Part shown: piece after piece, positions 32,937 through 33,163 of the stretch
How positions within the stretch are numbered: position 1 is the first letter of the stretch
Layout of the letters: every line of letters begins with the position of its first letter
Assembly: GCA_948436975.1 (NCBI GenBank)
Contig: CAOJJB010000022.1
Span: 1 to 33,163 of the forward strand
Origin: an uncultured Clostridium sp.
GTDB taxonomy: Bacteria > Bacillota > Clostridia > TANB77 > CAG-508
Length of the DNA stretch: 33,163 nt
Direction of reading: 5' to 3'
Notes under the pieces: generated by a model
Told to the model about the DNA's origin: nothing
What the model saw: the letters and a program-made list of their open reading frames with translations, nothing else
The model's database searches: none
Translations under genes and position numbers: made by a program

Positions 32937-32965
32937 ATTATACTATTATATATGAATAATTTCAA
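32937..32965 (-). promoter_or_regulatory. Sigma-A promoter of murC
   Basis: On the minus strand: TTGAAA (32965-32960), a 17-base spacer and TATAAT (32942-32937), 28 bases from the start codon. A near-consensus vegetative promoter, fitting constitutive wall synthesis. Confidence 0.7.
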
Positions 32966-33037
32966 GTAAAAGTAACATATTTTGAACATCATTTTATTAC
33001 AAAAAAATATAAAAAATAAAAAAAGTTTAAAAAAAAA

Positions 33038-33064
33038 GAAGGAAAAAAAAATTTTTTGTAGAAT
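33038..33064 (+). promoter_or_regulatory. Sigma-H-type promoter of spoVG
   Basis: GAAGGAAAA (33038-33046) fits the sigma-H -35 consensus RnAGGAwWW. GTAGAAT (33058-33064) fits the -10 RnnGAAT. The spacer is 11 bases, as preferred. In B. subtilis spoVG is a classic sigma-H gene. The start codon is 66 bases downstream. Confidence 0.7.
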
Positions 33065-33129
33065 AATAAATTAGTACATATAAATTTTAAGATATGTATT
33101 AAAACTAGAAGAAAGAGGTGCTTAAAACA

Positions 33130-33163
33130 ATGCAAATAACAGATGTACGTTTAAGAAAAGTAA
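33130..33163 (+). CDS. spoVG: SpoVG, N-terminus only (runs off right edge)
   Basis: The visible 11 codons read MQITDVRLRKV, the highly conserved start of SpoVG, behind an AGAGGTG ribosome binding site. SpoVG is a small nucleic-acid-binding regulator (about 85-100 residues) first known from stage V sporulation, with roles in septation, capsule and virulence in other Bacillota. Only the beginning lies in the window. The sigma-H-type promoter upstream supports the assignment. It is divergent from murC. Confidence 0.9.
   Translation, partial: MQITDVRLRKV

Overview
The window comes from a very AT-rich (roughly a quarter G+C, by eye), endospore-forming member of the Bacillota, most likely an uncultured Clostridia lineage. 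The evidence is a set of sporulation genes (yqfC, yqfD, an alpha/beta-type SASP, spoIVB, the start of spoVG), the Gram-positive era-yqzL-recO order, AGGAGG-type ribosome binding sites and strong AGA/ATA/TTA codon preference. I saw no tRNA, rRNA, CRISPR array or insertion sequence.

Layout. (1) 1-683, minus strand: the N-terminal part of an unrecognised disordered protein with a 42-bp tandem repeat coding an acidic 14-residue unit. (2) 919-5235: a plus-strand run of five genes, mostly unrecognised Lys/Glu-rich proteins, ending in a DUF4116 repeat protein. (3) 5301-11827: a conserved housekeeping and sporulation run, yqfC-yqfD-[unknown 397 aa]-ybeY-dgkA-[DUF3048]-era-yqzL-recO. phoH and the HD phosphodiesterase gene usually found here are absent, and an unknown gene occupies their place. 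(4) 12010-14125: hpf, a SASP gene and a Cof-type HAD phosphatase, each apparently its own transcription unit. (5) 14284-27422: a Tad/Flp-like pilus or secretion cluster: a CpaB-like protein, two divergent CpaE/TadZ-like ATPases, a CpaF/TadA motor ATPase, a 691-aa TadB/TadC-like membrane protein, four or five small pilin-like proteins, a minor pseudopilin-like protein and a 779-aa TadG-like protein. (6) 27451-31249: spoIVB, a membrane-anchored SUMF-like protein and a polytopic membrane protein. (7) 31293-33163: a probable antitoxin remnant, a bidirectional terminator, murC on the minus strand, and spoVG running off the right edge behind a good sigma-H promoter.

The most striking feature is in the pilus motor ATPase. 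Its reading frame is broken twice. Each break is one extra C placed before a GGA glycine codon, which creates an in-frame CGG. One lies inside the Walker A motif and the other at the Walker B-like GEV motif. By manual reading these are the only in-frame CGG codons in the whole window. Skipping the C at both places restores a 720-residue protein with intact motifs. This could be programmed +1 frameshifting at a starved or unassigned codon, gene decay, or sequence error; the sequence alone cannot decide.

A second theme is RNA structure at gene starts. The spoIVB start codon lies in the loop of a perfect 16-bp stem, the yqfC ribosome binding site lies inside a terminator-like stem, and two mutually exclusive hairpins precede the SUMF-like gene.
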